Source: an uncultured delta proteobacterium (GTDB taxonomy: Bacteria; Myxococcota; Myxococcia; Myxococcales; 40CM-4-68-19). Taken from it: a stretch of DNA of 40,425 nucleotides. Positions within the stretch are counted from its first letter, which is position 1; the number at the start of each line of letters is the position of its first letter. Positions 30,709-38,504 of this stretch are shown piece after piece. The translations under genes and the position numbers were made by a program. A model generated the notes under the pieces. That model saw only the letters and a program-made list of their open reading frames with translations. It ran no database searches and was not told the DNA's origin. The stretch covers positions 1 through 40,425 of the forward strand of contig CAIWCD010000047.1 in assembly GCA_903911145.1 (NCBI GenBank), read 5' to 3'.

Positions 30709-30784
30709 TGGAGGCACCGATCGGAGTCGAACCGATGTATGAGGGATTTGCAGTCCCTTGCCTTACCAACTTGGCTACGGTGCC
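30709..30784 (-). tRNA. tRNA-Cys (GCA) with encoded CCA
   Basis: Read on the minus strand: a 7-bp acceptor stem GGCACCG / CGGTGCC, discriminator U and CCA in the gene. The D-arm contains AAGTTGGTAA. The anticodon stem AGGGA / TCCCT encloses the loop CTGCAAA with anticodon GCA. The T-arm ATCGG-TTCGACT-CCGAT is standard. Length 76 bases with CCA. The 3' end points left to the accessory region, the usual side for integration of mobile elements. Confidence 0.96.
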
Positions 30785-30855
30785 CTTTAGAAAGCGCGGC
30801 GGGTCAGGTATCGCGGCAGCGACGCTACGTCAAGCAATCGCGAGTCGATCTGCTG

Positions 30856-32157
30856 CTAGTGGCTGCGCAGCGCGAGCGCGAGAGCGACCAGCGCGATCAC
30901 CAGCGCGACGGCGAGCACGGTGCGCGAACGCAGCGGCGGCTCGCGCGGCTCCTCTGCGGCCGAGAACCAGTCCTGCTGCTGCCGGCGCGCGCGACGTGCA
31001 GCGGGAAGCTCGTCGCTCGAGCCCGCGGCGGCCGAGAGATCGATCATCGGAGGCGGCGCCTCCTGCTCGGCAGACGCGGATGCTGCGCGGACAGGCTCTG
31101 AGTGAATCGGAGACGGCGCCGCGTCGGGTCGGGCAGCGTCAGTGCCGGACGGCGCGGCCTCGGATGGATACGCTTCCGAATCGCGCTCGACCGCGCCAGG
31201 AGCGGATTCGCGCGCACCATGCAGCGCGACGACCTGCGCGGGTTCCGAGGACGGCGGGAGTTCAGCGGCGGCGTCCGGGGCGCCACGTGCCTGCGCGAAG
31301 ACCGACGAGGCCGCGTCCTCAAGCGACATCGCGTCGGCGTGCGGAAGCGAAGGCGGCGCGCGGACCTCGAGCGGCTGGGCCGCGCTGGGAGCGGCCGGGA
31401 GCGATTCCTCGAGGCGCGCAGACTCTTCGAGCGGCACAGCGGCAGCGTCGGACGCGCCGTCGCGGAGACTCTCTGCCGTCGGGTTCGCGGTCGCCGGATT
31501 TTCCTCCGGCGTGGAGGAGGGCGCCGACTCGGATTCAGCGGGCGCCGCTGGAAGATCGGACTGGGTTGCGAACGGAGCGGGAGGCAAGTGGGCTGCCGGA
31601 TCGGTCTTCTCGCCAAGCGCAGCAAGCGCCTGCTCGAGCAGATCGTCCGAAGGCGGAGCATGAGCTGCAGCGTAGGTCGAATCGATCGGCGGCGGCGCGG
31701 GCGCGGCTGGCCGCACCGGGAACGGCTGGCCGAGCTTCTCCTCGGGAAGCCCGAGGATCGTTCTCAACTCCTCGACCGCCTCGGCCGCGACCCACGCGGA
31801 CCACCCTTCGCGCCAGACGAGCGACGCCGCCGAGAGCTGCCCGCGCGCGCGCAGACCCGCGATGCCAGCGGCCGAGAGTGGCCCGACCTGCCGACCCTGA
31901 ACCGCGGCGAACCAGACCTGATCCGGACTGCGCGGCGCGACGCGCGTCTTGGCCGCCTCTTCCTTCTCGTGCGTGAGGCGAGCGCGCAGATCGTCGAGGT
32001 CGTAGCGGCGCGTCGGGATGCGGTCCTGCCAGAGGTCGACGACTTCGGCGACCGCGGCCATCTCGCCATTACACGACGGGCAACGGAACGTCACGACGGC
32101 CGGCGCGCCGGTCGCGGTCTGGAACGTGGCCAGGCAGCTCTTGCAGGAGAAGCGCAT
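30856..32157 (-). CDS. Zinc-ribbon and GYF-like (DUF4339) domain protein with C-terminal TM
   Basis: About 433 residues from the ATG at 32157 (MRFSCKSCLATFQ); the frame is open to 32190. The start forms an MJ0042-type zinc ribbon (CKSC and, 17 residues on, CPSC). A GYF_2/DUF4339 domain follows near residues 80-130: DQVWFAAVQGRQVGPLSAAG and SLVWREGWSAWVAA. About 220 residues rich in Ala, Pro, Ser and Glu follow, then a basic stretch and one C-terminal transmembrane helix (TVLAVALVIALVALALAL). This layout is common in Myxococcota and is thought to place signal-reading domains in the cytoplasm on a tail anchor. Exact role unknown. Confidence 0.75.
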   Translation of the reverse strand: MRFSCKSCLATFQTATGAPAVVTFRCPSCNGEMAAVAEVVDLWQDRIPTRRYDLDDLRARLTHEKEEAAKTRVAPRSPDQVWFAAVQGRQVGPLSAAGIAGLRARGQLSAASLVWREGWSAWVAAEAVEELRTILGLPEEKLGQPFPVRPAAPAPPPIDSTYAAAHAPPSDDLLEQALAALGEKTDPAAHLPPAPFATQSDLPAAPAESESAPSSTPEENPATANPTAESLRDGASDAAAVPLEESARLEESLPAAPSAAQPLEVRAPPSLPHADAMSLEDAASSVFAQARGAPDAAAELPPSSEPAQVVALHGARESAPGAVERDSEAYPSEAAPSGTDAARPDAAPSPIHSEPVRAASASAEQEAPPPMIDLSAAAGSSDELPAARRARRQQQDWFSAAEEPREPPLRSRTVLAVALVIALVALALALRSH

Positions 32158-32210
32158 GTGCGTGCGGACGAGCCCCGCAGCATACGCCAAAGTTGGAGTA
32201 GCGTAGCCCT

Positions 32211-32777
32211 GTGTTGATCACGAATCGCGATCCCTCCGCGGCCGCGCCCTCTTCTGTTCGCGCGCTCTCGCTGCTGCTCCTCATTGGCGCCGCCAGTTGC
32301 CACGCAGCGGGCGACGCGCGCACACCAAGAGCGGATGCGAAGGCGGCCACCTCCACGGCAGAAGAGAGCACCGCGCGCGCGGCCGACAGCTCGCCGATGA
32401 AGCACGGCACCGTCCGCTTCGCGACGGCGAATGGAGATTGGCTCGTCGACGCTGAACTCGCGCACTCCCCCGAGGAACACGCGCGCGGCCTGATGTTCCG
32501 CAGAGAGCTCGCGCCGGATCACGGCATGCTCTTCGTCTTCGACGAGACGCGCGAGCAGCGCTTCTGGATGCACAACACTCTCCTGCGCCTCGACATGATC
32601 TTCCTCGGCGAGGATCGCAGCGTCGTCGGCGTGGTCGCGAACGCCGAGCCGCAGACCGACACAGGGCGCGAAGTGGGCAGGCCAGCGCGCTATGTGCTCG
32701 AGGTCTCGGGCGGCGAAGCGGCGACGCACGGAGTGGGCCCGGGCGTGCGCGCGCAGTTCGTCGGCGTCGATGAGTAG
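32211..32777 (+). CDS. DUF192-family lipoprotein
   Basis: 188 residues, GTG start. The signal peptide ends in the lipobox IGAASC (Cys near residue 30). A low-complexity spacer follows, and from about residue 65 a DUF192 domain: VDAELAHSPEEHARGLMFRR, DHGMLFVFDETREQRFWMHN, LRLDMIFLGED and a final strand RYVLEVSGGEA. These domains are exported, small beta-barrel proteins found throughout bacteria; the biochemical role is not settled. Divergent from the GYF gene, with 53 bases between the starts. Confidence 0.82.
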   Translation: MLITNRDPSAAAPSSVRALSLLLLIGAASCHAAGDARTPRADAKAATSTAEESTARAADSSPMKHGTVRFATANGDWLVDAELAHSPEEHARGLMFRRELAPDHGMLFVFDETREQRFWMHNTLLRLDMIFLGEDRSVVGVVANAEPQTDTGREVGRPARYVLEVSGGEAATHGVGPGVRAQFVGVDE

Positions 32778-32821
32778 AGGAGCGCAGATCCGCGCCCAGT
32801 GCGGACGGGCGCGATTTTCGA

Positions 32822-33235
32822 TCAGTCCTTCTTGAGCAGATTGCGCGTCACTTCGGCGCCGAAACTCTCCTCCATCATCCGCTCGACAAGCGCCTCAAAT
32901 TCGCGCTGCGCCTGCTCGTCGGCGAAGATGAAGCGGATGCCCATCCCCGGCTCTTCCTGGCGCTCGGCCGCCTGCTCGTTCGTCAGCGCCCACGTCACCT
33001 CGCCGACCAGCGAAACCGCTTCGGAGAGTGCGGGAACAGAGAGTGCAAACGTGAAGCGCGTGCCAATCGGAAGCGGACGGCCAGTCTTGATGAACGTGCC
33101 GCCCTTGGAGATGTTCTTGGTGTAGTCGGCGAAGAACGAGTTCATCCGTTCGTAGTCGACGCGCAGCTTGATCGGTGCGCGAGTAGAGGTGCGCAGGTCG
33201 GCCGGATTGGGCTTGGTCTGTGGCTCGTTCGACAT
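32822..33235 (-). CDS. PilZ-domain protein (TIGR02266-like)
   Basis: 137 residues from the ATG at 33235 (MSNEPQTK); an ATG at 33247 is also possible. The pattern is that of the small PilZ proteins amplified in myxobacteria: RAPIKLRVDYERMNSFFADY, TKNISKGGTFIKTGRPLPIG, VSLVGEVTWA and PGMGIRFIFADE. PilZ domains bind cyclic di-GMP through an RxxxR and a (D/N)xSxxG motif. Here NISKGG is present and Arg residues precede it, so binding is possible. Probable role: motility or surface control. The frame stays open for another 2.2 kb upstream opposite the next gene; that part is a shadow. Confidence 0.82.
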   Translation of the reverse strand: MSNEPQTKPNPADLRTSTRAPIKLRVDYERMNSFFADYTKNISKGGTFIKTGRPLPIGTRFTFALSVPALSEAVSLVGEVTWALTNEQAAERQEEPGMGIRFIFADEQAQREFEALVERMMEESFGAEVTRNLLKKD

Positions 33236-33256
33236 TCTTGGGAGCATGACAGGACG

Positions 33257-35548
33257 ATGGCGGAGATCGCAAGAGCTGTTCGATGGGAGACGACGGGCGG
33301 CGAGCTGGTCGCGCTGCTCGAGCGGCGCGGTGTTCAACTCTACGTCGCGATGCTGGCGGTGCTGTCGCTGCTTGGCTGGGCGTTTCCGCTCACCGATCAC
33401 GTCGGCTACGAACTGTCCGAGCTGATCGCGCTCGGTGCTGGCGCGTTCGGCGTGGCAGTCGGCGTCGGCGCGGCGCGAAGGGCGCGGCCGATCGGCGGAC
33501 TCTATGCTTCGGTGCGCGCACTTGGCGCGGCCGTGCTCATCTCGCAAGTCGCGCTGCTGGTGCCTCTGTCGCTCACACTGCTCGATGCCGTGCGCCGCCC
33601 CGTCTGCGAGCCGCTCTCGGGCCTCGCGATGTTCGCGCTCCTCGCGTGCCCGTCGGCGCTGCTCTCCTGCATCGTCGGATTTCTCTGCACGCAGCTCGAG
33701 CCCAAGCTGACCGCGGCTCTCCTCTGGCCGATCTTCCTCGGCACGCTCGCCTACTCGCTCTGGCCTCTCTGGCACGGGCCACAGGTCTTCGTCTTCCATC
33801 ACCTCGGCGGCATGTATCCAGGGCCCATCTATGATCAGGCGATCGGCATCACGCCCGCGCTGATCTCGTTTCGCGAGACGACGCTGGTCTATGCGCTCGC
33901 TGGCGCCGCTCTCGCGCTGCTGCTCGCGCCTCGCCTCGCCAACGAGACGTTGGCGCCGCGTCTGGTGCTCGGATTGATCGCTCTGGTGGCGGGCCTCAGC
34001 GCGATCTCGCTCTCGCGCCGCGGAGAGGAATTGCATTTCGACAGCTCGGTGGCGCAGCTCGACGCGGTGCTCGGCGCACGGATTGAGACCGCGCATCTGG
34101 TGCTGCACGTGCCGAAGGAGAAGTCTGAGCTCGAGCGCAAATTGCTCGCGCGCGACGCGGAGGCTTCGGTCGATGAGGTGCTCGAGTTCTTCGAGGCGCC
34201 CGGCACTGCGCACGCGCGCATCGACGTGTTCCTCTATCGCTCGGCCGAGGAGAAACGGCGGCTGATCGGCGCGGCCGATACGAGCTTCACGAAACCGTGG
34301 CTGCGGCAGATCCACACGAATGATGGGCCGGCGCCGCATCGGATTCTCCGGCATGAGCTCGCGCACGCGCTGGGCGCGGACTTCGCGAAGGGTCCGTTCG
34401 GCGTGCCTGGTCGACTCGGCGGTCTGCTCCCCGACATGGCCTTCATCGAGGGCCTCGCGGTGGCCGCGGACTGGCCGGTGCAGGAAGGCACGATCGACGA
34501 GGAGGCGGCCGCGCTCAAACAGCTCGGCAAGCTCCCCGATCTCCCGACGCTCTTCGCGCCGGGCCGCTTCTACGGCGAGGCCGGACCCAATGCGTACACT
34601 GCTGCTGGTTCGTTCGTGCGCTACGTCTGGAGAGAGCGAGGAGGAGCGGCGCTGCGCACGGCGTACGGACTTCCGCAGGGCTTCGCGTCGTTCGGCGAGG
34701 TCCCGGTGCTGGCGACGACCTACCTCAAATACCTCGACACGATCACGGTGCCTCCTCGAGTGCTGGCACTGGCGCAGCTGCAGTTCTCGGCGCCCGCGAT
34801 CATCCGGCAGCGCTGCGCGCACGAGGTGGCGGAGCTGGAGCACGAGGCGGAGCAGGCCGCGAGCAGCGGAGACAGCGCGCGTTCGGTGGAACTCTGGGGC
34901 AGCTGCGTTTCCCTCGAGCCGGACGATCCCTCGTTGCTGATCCAGGAGCGACGCGCGCTGCTCAACCAGGGGCTCGCCGACAAGGCCCACGTCGTCGAGG
35001 AGGAGCTGCTCGCGCATCCCAAACTGTCCCAGCCGCAGAGGGCGCAACTGCTCAGCGAACTCGGAGACACAGCCTGGCGCGCGGACGATACGGCGCTCGC
35101 CGCGCAGCACTACGCGGAGGCCGCGGCGTTGCCTCAGCCAGAAGGGCAGAGCCGCGCTCTCGAAGCGCGCCAATACGCGATGGGCGAGCGTGCGCGCTGG
35201 GCGGCGACGCGGCGACTTCTGGCGAACAACGACGCGGGCGCCGAGACGTGGCTGCTGCTGCGCGATCTCGACGTCGCCCGCCCGCAAGAAGGGTTCGCGG
35301 CCTATCTGCTCGCCAAGCAGGCGCAGAACATCAGCGCCTGGGACAGCTGCCTGCGCTTCAGCGCCAGTGCGCTCACGAGAGAGTTGCCGGGACCGCTCTT
35401 CGTGACCGAGGCACTGCGCATGCGCGCACTCTGCGGCTGGCGCGGCGGCGACGATGCAGCAGCGCGGCGCGCACTCGAGCAACTCGCCCGCGATCCCTCC
35501 GAGGCACGCCACATCGAGGCGATGCGGATGCTGCGACGCACGCCTTGA
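33257..35548 (+). CDS. Large membrane protein with HExxH motif and C-terminal TPR-like region
   Basis: 763 residues. The first 260 contain six to eight hydrophobic segments (for example LYVAMLAVLSLLGWAFP and MFALLACPSALLSCIVGFLC). A domain outside or at the membrane follows, with the zinc-peptidase signature RHELAHALGADF near residue 370. Another acidic stretch (DMAFIEGLAVAADWP) about 30 residues on could give the third ligand Glu, as in gluzincins. The last 250 residues are helical repeats (EVAELEHEAEQAASSGDSAR, LSELGDTAWRADDTALAAQH) like TPRs. A membrane-bound metallopeptidase with protein-binding repeats is plausible; no named family is recognised. It diverges from the PilZ gene, 21 bases apart. 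Confidence 0.7.
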   Translation: MAEIARAVRWETTGGELVALLERRGVQLYVAMLAVLSLLGWAFPLTDHVGYELSELIALGAGAFGVAVGVGAARRARPIGGLYASVRALGAAVLISQVALLVPLSLTLLDAVRRPVCEPLSGLAMFALLACPSALLSCIVGFLCTQLEPKLTAALLWPIFLGTLAYSLWPLWHGPQVFVFHHLGGMYPGPIYDQAIGITPALISFRETTLVYALAGAALALLLAPRLANETLAPRLVLGLIALVAGLSAISLSRRGEELHFDSSVAQLDAVLGARIETAHLVLHVPKEKSELERKLLARDAEASVDEVLEFFEAPGTAHARIDVFLYRSAEEKRRLIGAADTSFTKPWLRQIHTNDGPAPHRILRHELAHALGADFAKGPFGVPGRLGGLLPDMAFIEGLAVAADWPVQEGTIDEEAAALKQLGKLPDLPTLFAPGRFYGEAGPNAYTAAGSFVRYVWRERGGAALRTAYGLPQGFASFGEVPVLATTYLKYLDTITVPPRVLALAQLQFSAPAIIRQRCAHEVAELEHEAEQAASSGDSARSVELWGSCVSLEPDDPSLLIQERRALLNQGLADKAHVVEEELLAHPKLSQPQRAQLLSELGDTAWRADDTALAAQHYAEAAALPQPEGQSRALEARQYAMGERARWAATRRLLANNDAGAETWLLLRDLDVARPQEGFAAYLLAKQAQNISAWDSCLRFSASALTRELPGPLFVTEALRMRALCGWRGGDDAAARRALEQLARDPSEARHIEAMRMLRRTP

Positions 35549-35579
35549 TGATCATCCACGACGCGCGTGCTCTCGCGAG

Positions 35580-36305
35580 CTAGGCGCAGCCCGCGGGTCC
35601 GCACGTCGCGCCCTCGAGCACCGCCGGTTCGGGCAGCTCACTCCACGCCTTCTCCAGCACCTCGAGCAGCACGTCCACGCTCTGCGCGCCCGAGACGCCG
35701 TAGCGCCCCGCGAAGACAAAGAACGGCACGCCGTTGATGCCAAGTTCGCGCGCGGTCGCTTCATCGCTGCGCACTTCCTTCGTCTCTGCATCGCTCGCCA
35801 ACATCGCGCGCACGGCCTCCGCGTCGAGTCCGACTTCGCTCGCCAGGCGCACGAGAACTGCGCGCTCACCGAGCGCTTCCCCCTCGGAGAAGTAGGCGCG
35901 GAAGAGGCGCTCCTTGAGTTGCGTCTGCACCCCGTGTCGCTGCGCGAAGTGGAGCACGCGGTGCGCGTCGAAGGTGTTGCCCGAGCGCGCGACGTCGAGC
36001 CGCATGGTGATCCCGTCGGCCTTCGCTGTCTCGGTCATGCTGTCGATCATCTTCTGCGCCTGCTCGACCGGCATGCGGTACTTCGCGGCGATGCGCGCCG
36101 CGTGCGAGATGTCGCTCGCGATCACAGCAGGCGCAGAGGGGTCGAGCTCGAACGAGCGCCACGTCACGTCGACCGCATCGCGATTCGCAAAGCGCGCGAG
36201 AGCCGCATCGAAACGCCGCTTGCCCACGTAGCACCACGGGCAGGCCACGTCGGACCAGATGTCGAGCTGCAACCGATTCGCCGTCGAGGCCTTCGCCGTT
36301 TCCAT
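35580..36305 (-). CDS. DsbA-family oxidoreductase (FrnE type)
   Basis: 241 residues from the ATG at 36305, with AGGA eight bases upstream. The thioredoxin fold starts LQLDIWSDVACPWCYVGKRR, with the redox pair CPWC. The helical insert (KYRMPVEQAQKMIDSMTE and following) and the cis-Pro loop GINGVPFFVF are those of FrnE/2-hydroxychromene isomerase-like DsbA proteins. No signal peptide, so cytoplasmic. A CGPAGC pair at the very C-terminus is an extra Cys motif also seen in some FrnE proteins. Role: thiol-disulfide exchange, perhaps in oxidative stress. Confidence 0.85.
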   Translation of the reverse strand: METAKASTANRLQLDIWSDVACPWCYVGKRRFDAALARFANRDAVDVTWRSFELDPSAPAVIASDISHAARIAAKYRMPVEQAQKMIDSMTETAKADGITMRLDVARSGNTFDAHRVLHFAQRHGVQTQLKERLFRAYFSEGEALGERAVLVRLASEVGLDAEAVRAMLASDAETKEVRSDEATARELGINGVPFFVFAGRYGVSGAQSVDVLLEVLEKAWSELPEPAVLEGATCGPAGCA

Positions 36306-36409
36306 GCGCGGCATCCTAACAGGACCGTCGCTCGCATGCTCCCACCGCGGAGTCTCCCGATCGCGCGCGACCTTGGCCCGCGCGGTCGAGCGGCAATACT
36401 GTGCTCTGG

Positions 36410-37591
36410 CTATCTGCGCGCGCCGCCCTTCATCAAATCGGCGACCGCGGCCGTCAAACCATCGAGCGAGAGGCGATACATGGGAAACGCGCGGCGGATC
36501 ACTGCGGCGGTTCCCTGCCACGCGACCTCGGGCTCGGGGTTGAGCCAGGCCGAATGCACGAAGTGCTCCCGCAGCGCGACCAGCCACGCCAGCCCCGACG
36601 AGCCGCTCTCATCGCCGCCCCAGCGACTGCCCGACGCCTGCAGCTCCCACGGACTCATCAGCGCATCCCCGACGACGATGAGCCGCCACGTCGGATCGCA
36701 CTTCTGCAGAAGATCGGTGACCAATTCGCTGCGCGAAAGGTGATGCGATTCGTAGAGGCGGCCATAGACGCAGTTGTGGAAGTAGAGCGTGCGCAGCTCC
36801 TTGAAATGGGTCGCGCGCTTCGCCGCAGAGAAGAGCCGTTCGCAAGCATCGGCGTAGGGATCCATCGAGCCGCCGACGTCGAGCAATAAGAGCACCCGCA
36901 GATCCGGCTTGCGAGGAGCGCGAAGCCGAATCTCAAGCTCGCCCGCGTTCTTCGCGGTCGCGTCGATCGTGCCATTGATATCGAGTTCCTCCTCTGCGCC
37001 CGTGCGTGCGAAGGCCCGCAGCGCGCGCAGGGCGGTCGAGATCTGCCTGGTATCGAGCGTGACATCCGAGCGAAGCGCGCGAAAGCGGCGCTCCTCGGCC
37101 ATCGCCAGCGCGCCACGACCACCGCGCGGGCCTCCCCCGATGCGCAGTCCGCGCTCGCCCTTCCCTCCTCGACCAAACGGAGAGGCTCCACCCGTTCCGA
37201 CCCACTTGCTGCCGCCGTCGTGACGCTCGCGCTGCTCGGCGAGCCGCTCGCGCAGCAGCTTGCGAACCTCGTCAAGATCGAGCGAGCGCAGAACCTCTTT
37301 CTCCTCCTCGGTCAGATCTCGCCCGGGCTTCTCGTCATCGAGCCAGCGCAGCATCTCCTCGGTCAGCGAGAGCGCATCGTCAGTGACGCCGCGGAACGTA
37401 TGCGCAAACGCCCGATCGAAGGCATCGAGATCCTGCTCGCGATGCACGCAGAGCGCGCGGGCAACTTCATAGAATCCGTCGAGCCGCGAATCGTGCAGGC
37501 CCAGCGCGACCGCGCGCGCGAGTTGCAGCGCCTCGTGGGAGCCGACCCGCAGTCCGCGCTCGCGCAGATCATAGAGGAAGTCGATGAACAT
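36410..37591 (-). CDS. CoxE-like VWA protein
   Basis: 393 residues. The N-terminal 110 are helical, starting MFIDFLYDLRERGLRVGSHE, as in CoxE/YehP-type proteins. A Gly-rich stretch follows, then the VWA domain with LRVLLLLDVGGSMDPYADAC, LRTLYFHNCVYGRLYE and WRLIVVGDALMSP. The MIDAS reads DVGGS where most have DxSxS: the first Ser is Gly, so metal binding may be weakened. The MoxR gene lies just upstream on the same strand (42 bases apart). Together they form the chromosomal counterpart of the accessory pair at 23.9-26.3 kb. Confidence 0.83.
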   Translation of the reverse strand: MFIDFLYDLRERGLRVGSHEALQLARAVALGLHDSRLDGFYEVARALCVHREQDLDAFDRAFAHTFRGVTDDALSLTEEMLRWLDDEKPGRDLTEEEKEVLRSLDLDEVRKLLRERLAEQRERHDGGSKWVGTGGASPFGRGGKGERGLRIGGGPRGGRGALAMAEERRFRALRSDVTLDTRQISTALRALRAFARTGAEEELDINGTIDATAKNAGELEIRLRAPRKPDLRVLLLLDVGGSMDPYADACERLFSAAKRATHFKELRTLYFHNCVYGRLYESHHLSRSELVTDLLQKCDPTWRLIVVGDALMSPWELQASGSRWGGDESGSSGLAWLVALREHFVHSAWLNPEPEVAWQGTAAVIRRAFPMYRLSLDGLTAAVADLMKGGARR

Positions 37592-37633
37592 GGAATCGTC
37601 GCGCGCGAGGTTAACTTAACGTCGCATGGCTCA

Positions 37634-38467
37634 TTAAGCGCGCACGCGCCGGCCGCGCTGCATTGCCTCGCCGAAGGCGATCAAGTCCTGCTCTCGCTTA
37701 ATCAATGCACCAAGAAACGGGAGCGACGCATCGAGCTCGACCGAGCCAATCCCGGCCTTCTTCAAGACGGCGATCCAATCAATCAGCTCGCTCGTCGAGG
37801 GCCGCTTGCGCAGACCCGGCAACTCGCGCAGCGCATAGAAGGTCTTCATCGCCTGCTCGAGCAGCTTCTCCTCGAGCTCCGGGTGATGCACACGCACGAT
37901 GCGCGTCATTAGATCCCGCTCGGGAAACTCGATGAAGTGAAAGACGCAGCGGCGCAGGAACGCGTCGGGCAGCTCCTTCTCTGCGTTGCTGGTAATGACG
38001 ACCACGGGCCGCACGGAGGCGATGATCTCGTCGCCGGTCTCCGCAACCGTGAAGCGCATCTTGTCGAGTTCGTGGAGAAGGTCGTTGGGAAATTCGAGAT
38101 CTGCCTTATCGATCTCGTCGATTAACAGGCAGGCATTGCCTTGCTGAAACGCGCGCCCGAGCGGGCCCATCTTGATGTAGCGGCGGATGTCCTTCACGTC
38201 TCCGTCGCCGAAGCGCGAATCGTAGAGCCTCTGCACGGTGTCGTAGACGTAGAGACCGTCCTGCGCCTTCGTCGTGCTCTTGACCGGCCAGTGCAAGAGC
38301 GGCATCGACAGCGAAGCTGCGAGCGCCTCGGCCAACTGCGTCTTGCCCGTGCCAGGCTCACCGCGCACGAGAAGCGGCCGCTGCAGCGCGAGCGCGCAGT
38401 TCACCGCGGACTCAAGAGACGAGGAGGTCAGGTAGTTCGAGGTCCCGCGGAAACTCGGCAGTGGCAT
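37634..38467 (-). CDS. MoxR-family AAA+ ATPase (CoxD-like)
   Basis: 277 residues. Walker A is LLVRGEPGTGKTQLAEALA, Walker B is ACLLIDEIDKADLEFPNDLL, sensor 1 is VVITSNAEKELPDAFLRRCV and FHFIEFP follows. It is short, with little beyond the AAA core, unlike the RavA-like protein at 23933. Only about 20% of residues appear shared with that one outside the motifs, so the two pairs are of different MoxR branches. Functions with the VWA protein encoded next to it, probably in protein remodelling or cofactor insertion. Confidence 0.87.
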   Translation of the reverse strand: MPLPSFRGTSNYLTSSSLESAVNCALALQRPLLVRGEPGTGKTQLAEALAASLSMPLLHWPVKSTTKAQDGLYVYDTVQRLYDSRFGDGDVKDIRRYIKMGPLGRAFQQGNACLLIDEIDKADLEFPNDLLHELDKMRFTVAETGDEIIASVRPVVVITSNAEKELPDAFLRRCVFHFIEFPERDLMTRIVRVHHPELEEKLLEQAMKTFYALRELPGLRKRPSTSELIDWIAVLKKAGIGSVELDASLPFLGALIKREQDLIAFGEAMQRGRRVRA

Positions 38468-38504
38468 GACAGCGATATACCACTGGAGGTTCCTCGGATC
38501 GCGA

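Noticed and set aside
30709-30784. Possible insertion scar or duplicated tRNA end in the window
   Set aside because: Scanning by eye found no second copy of the tRNA 3' segment to the left, so no attachment-site pair can be claimed from this window.
30480-32217. Long plus-strand frames (498 and 371 residues) opposite the GYF-domain gene
   Set aside because: Their products are almost wholly Arg, Ala, Pro and Gly, and one frame runs through the tRNA-Cys gene. The minus-strand GYF protein explains the region.
33236-35512. Very long minus-strand open frame (over 2.2 kb) continuous with the PilZ gene
   Set aside because: It is antisense to the well-supported membrane/HExxH protein at 33257-35548. 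The translation is an Arg/Glu/Gln-rich sequence typical of the shadow of high-GC codons. Only the last 137 residues (PilZ) are real.
35454-36743. 429-residue plus-strand frame
   Set aside because: Antisense to the FrnE-type DsbA gene and part of the VWA gene, both with clear motifs; the translation has shadow composition.
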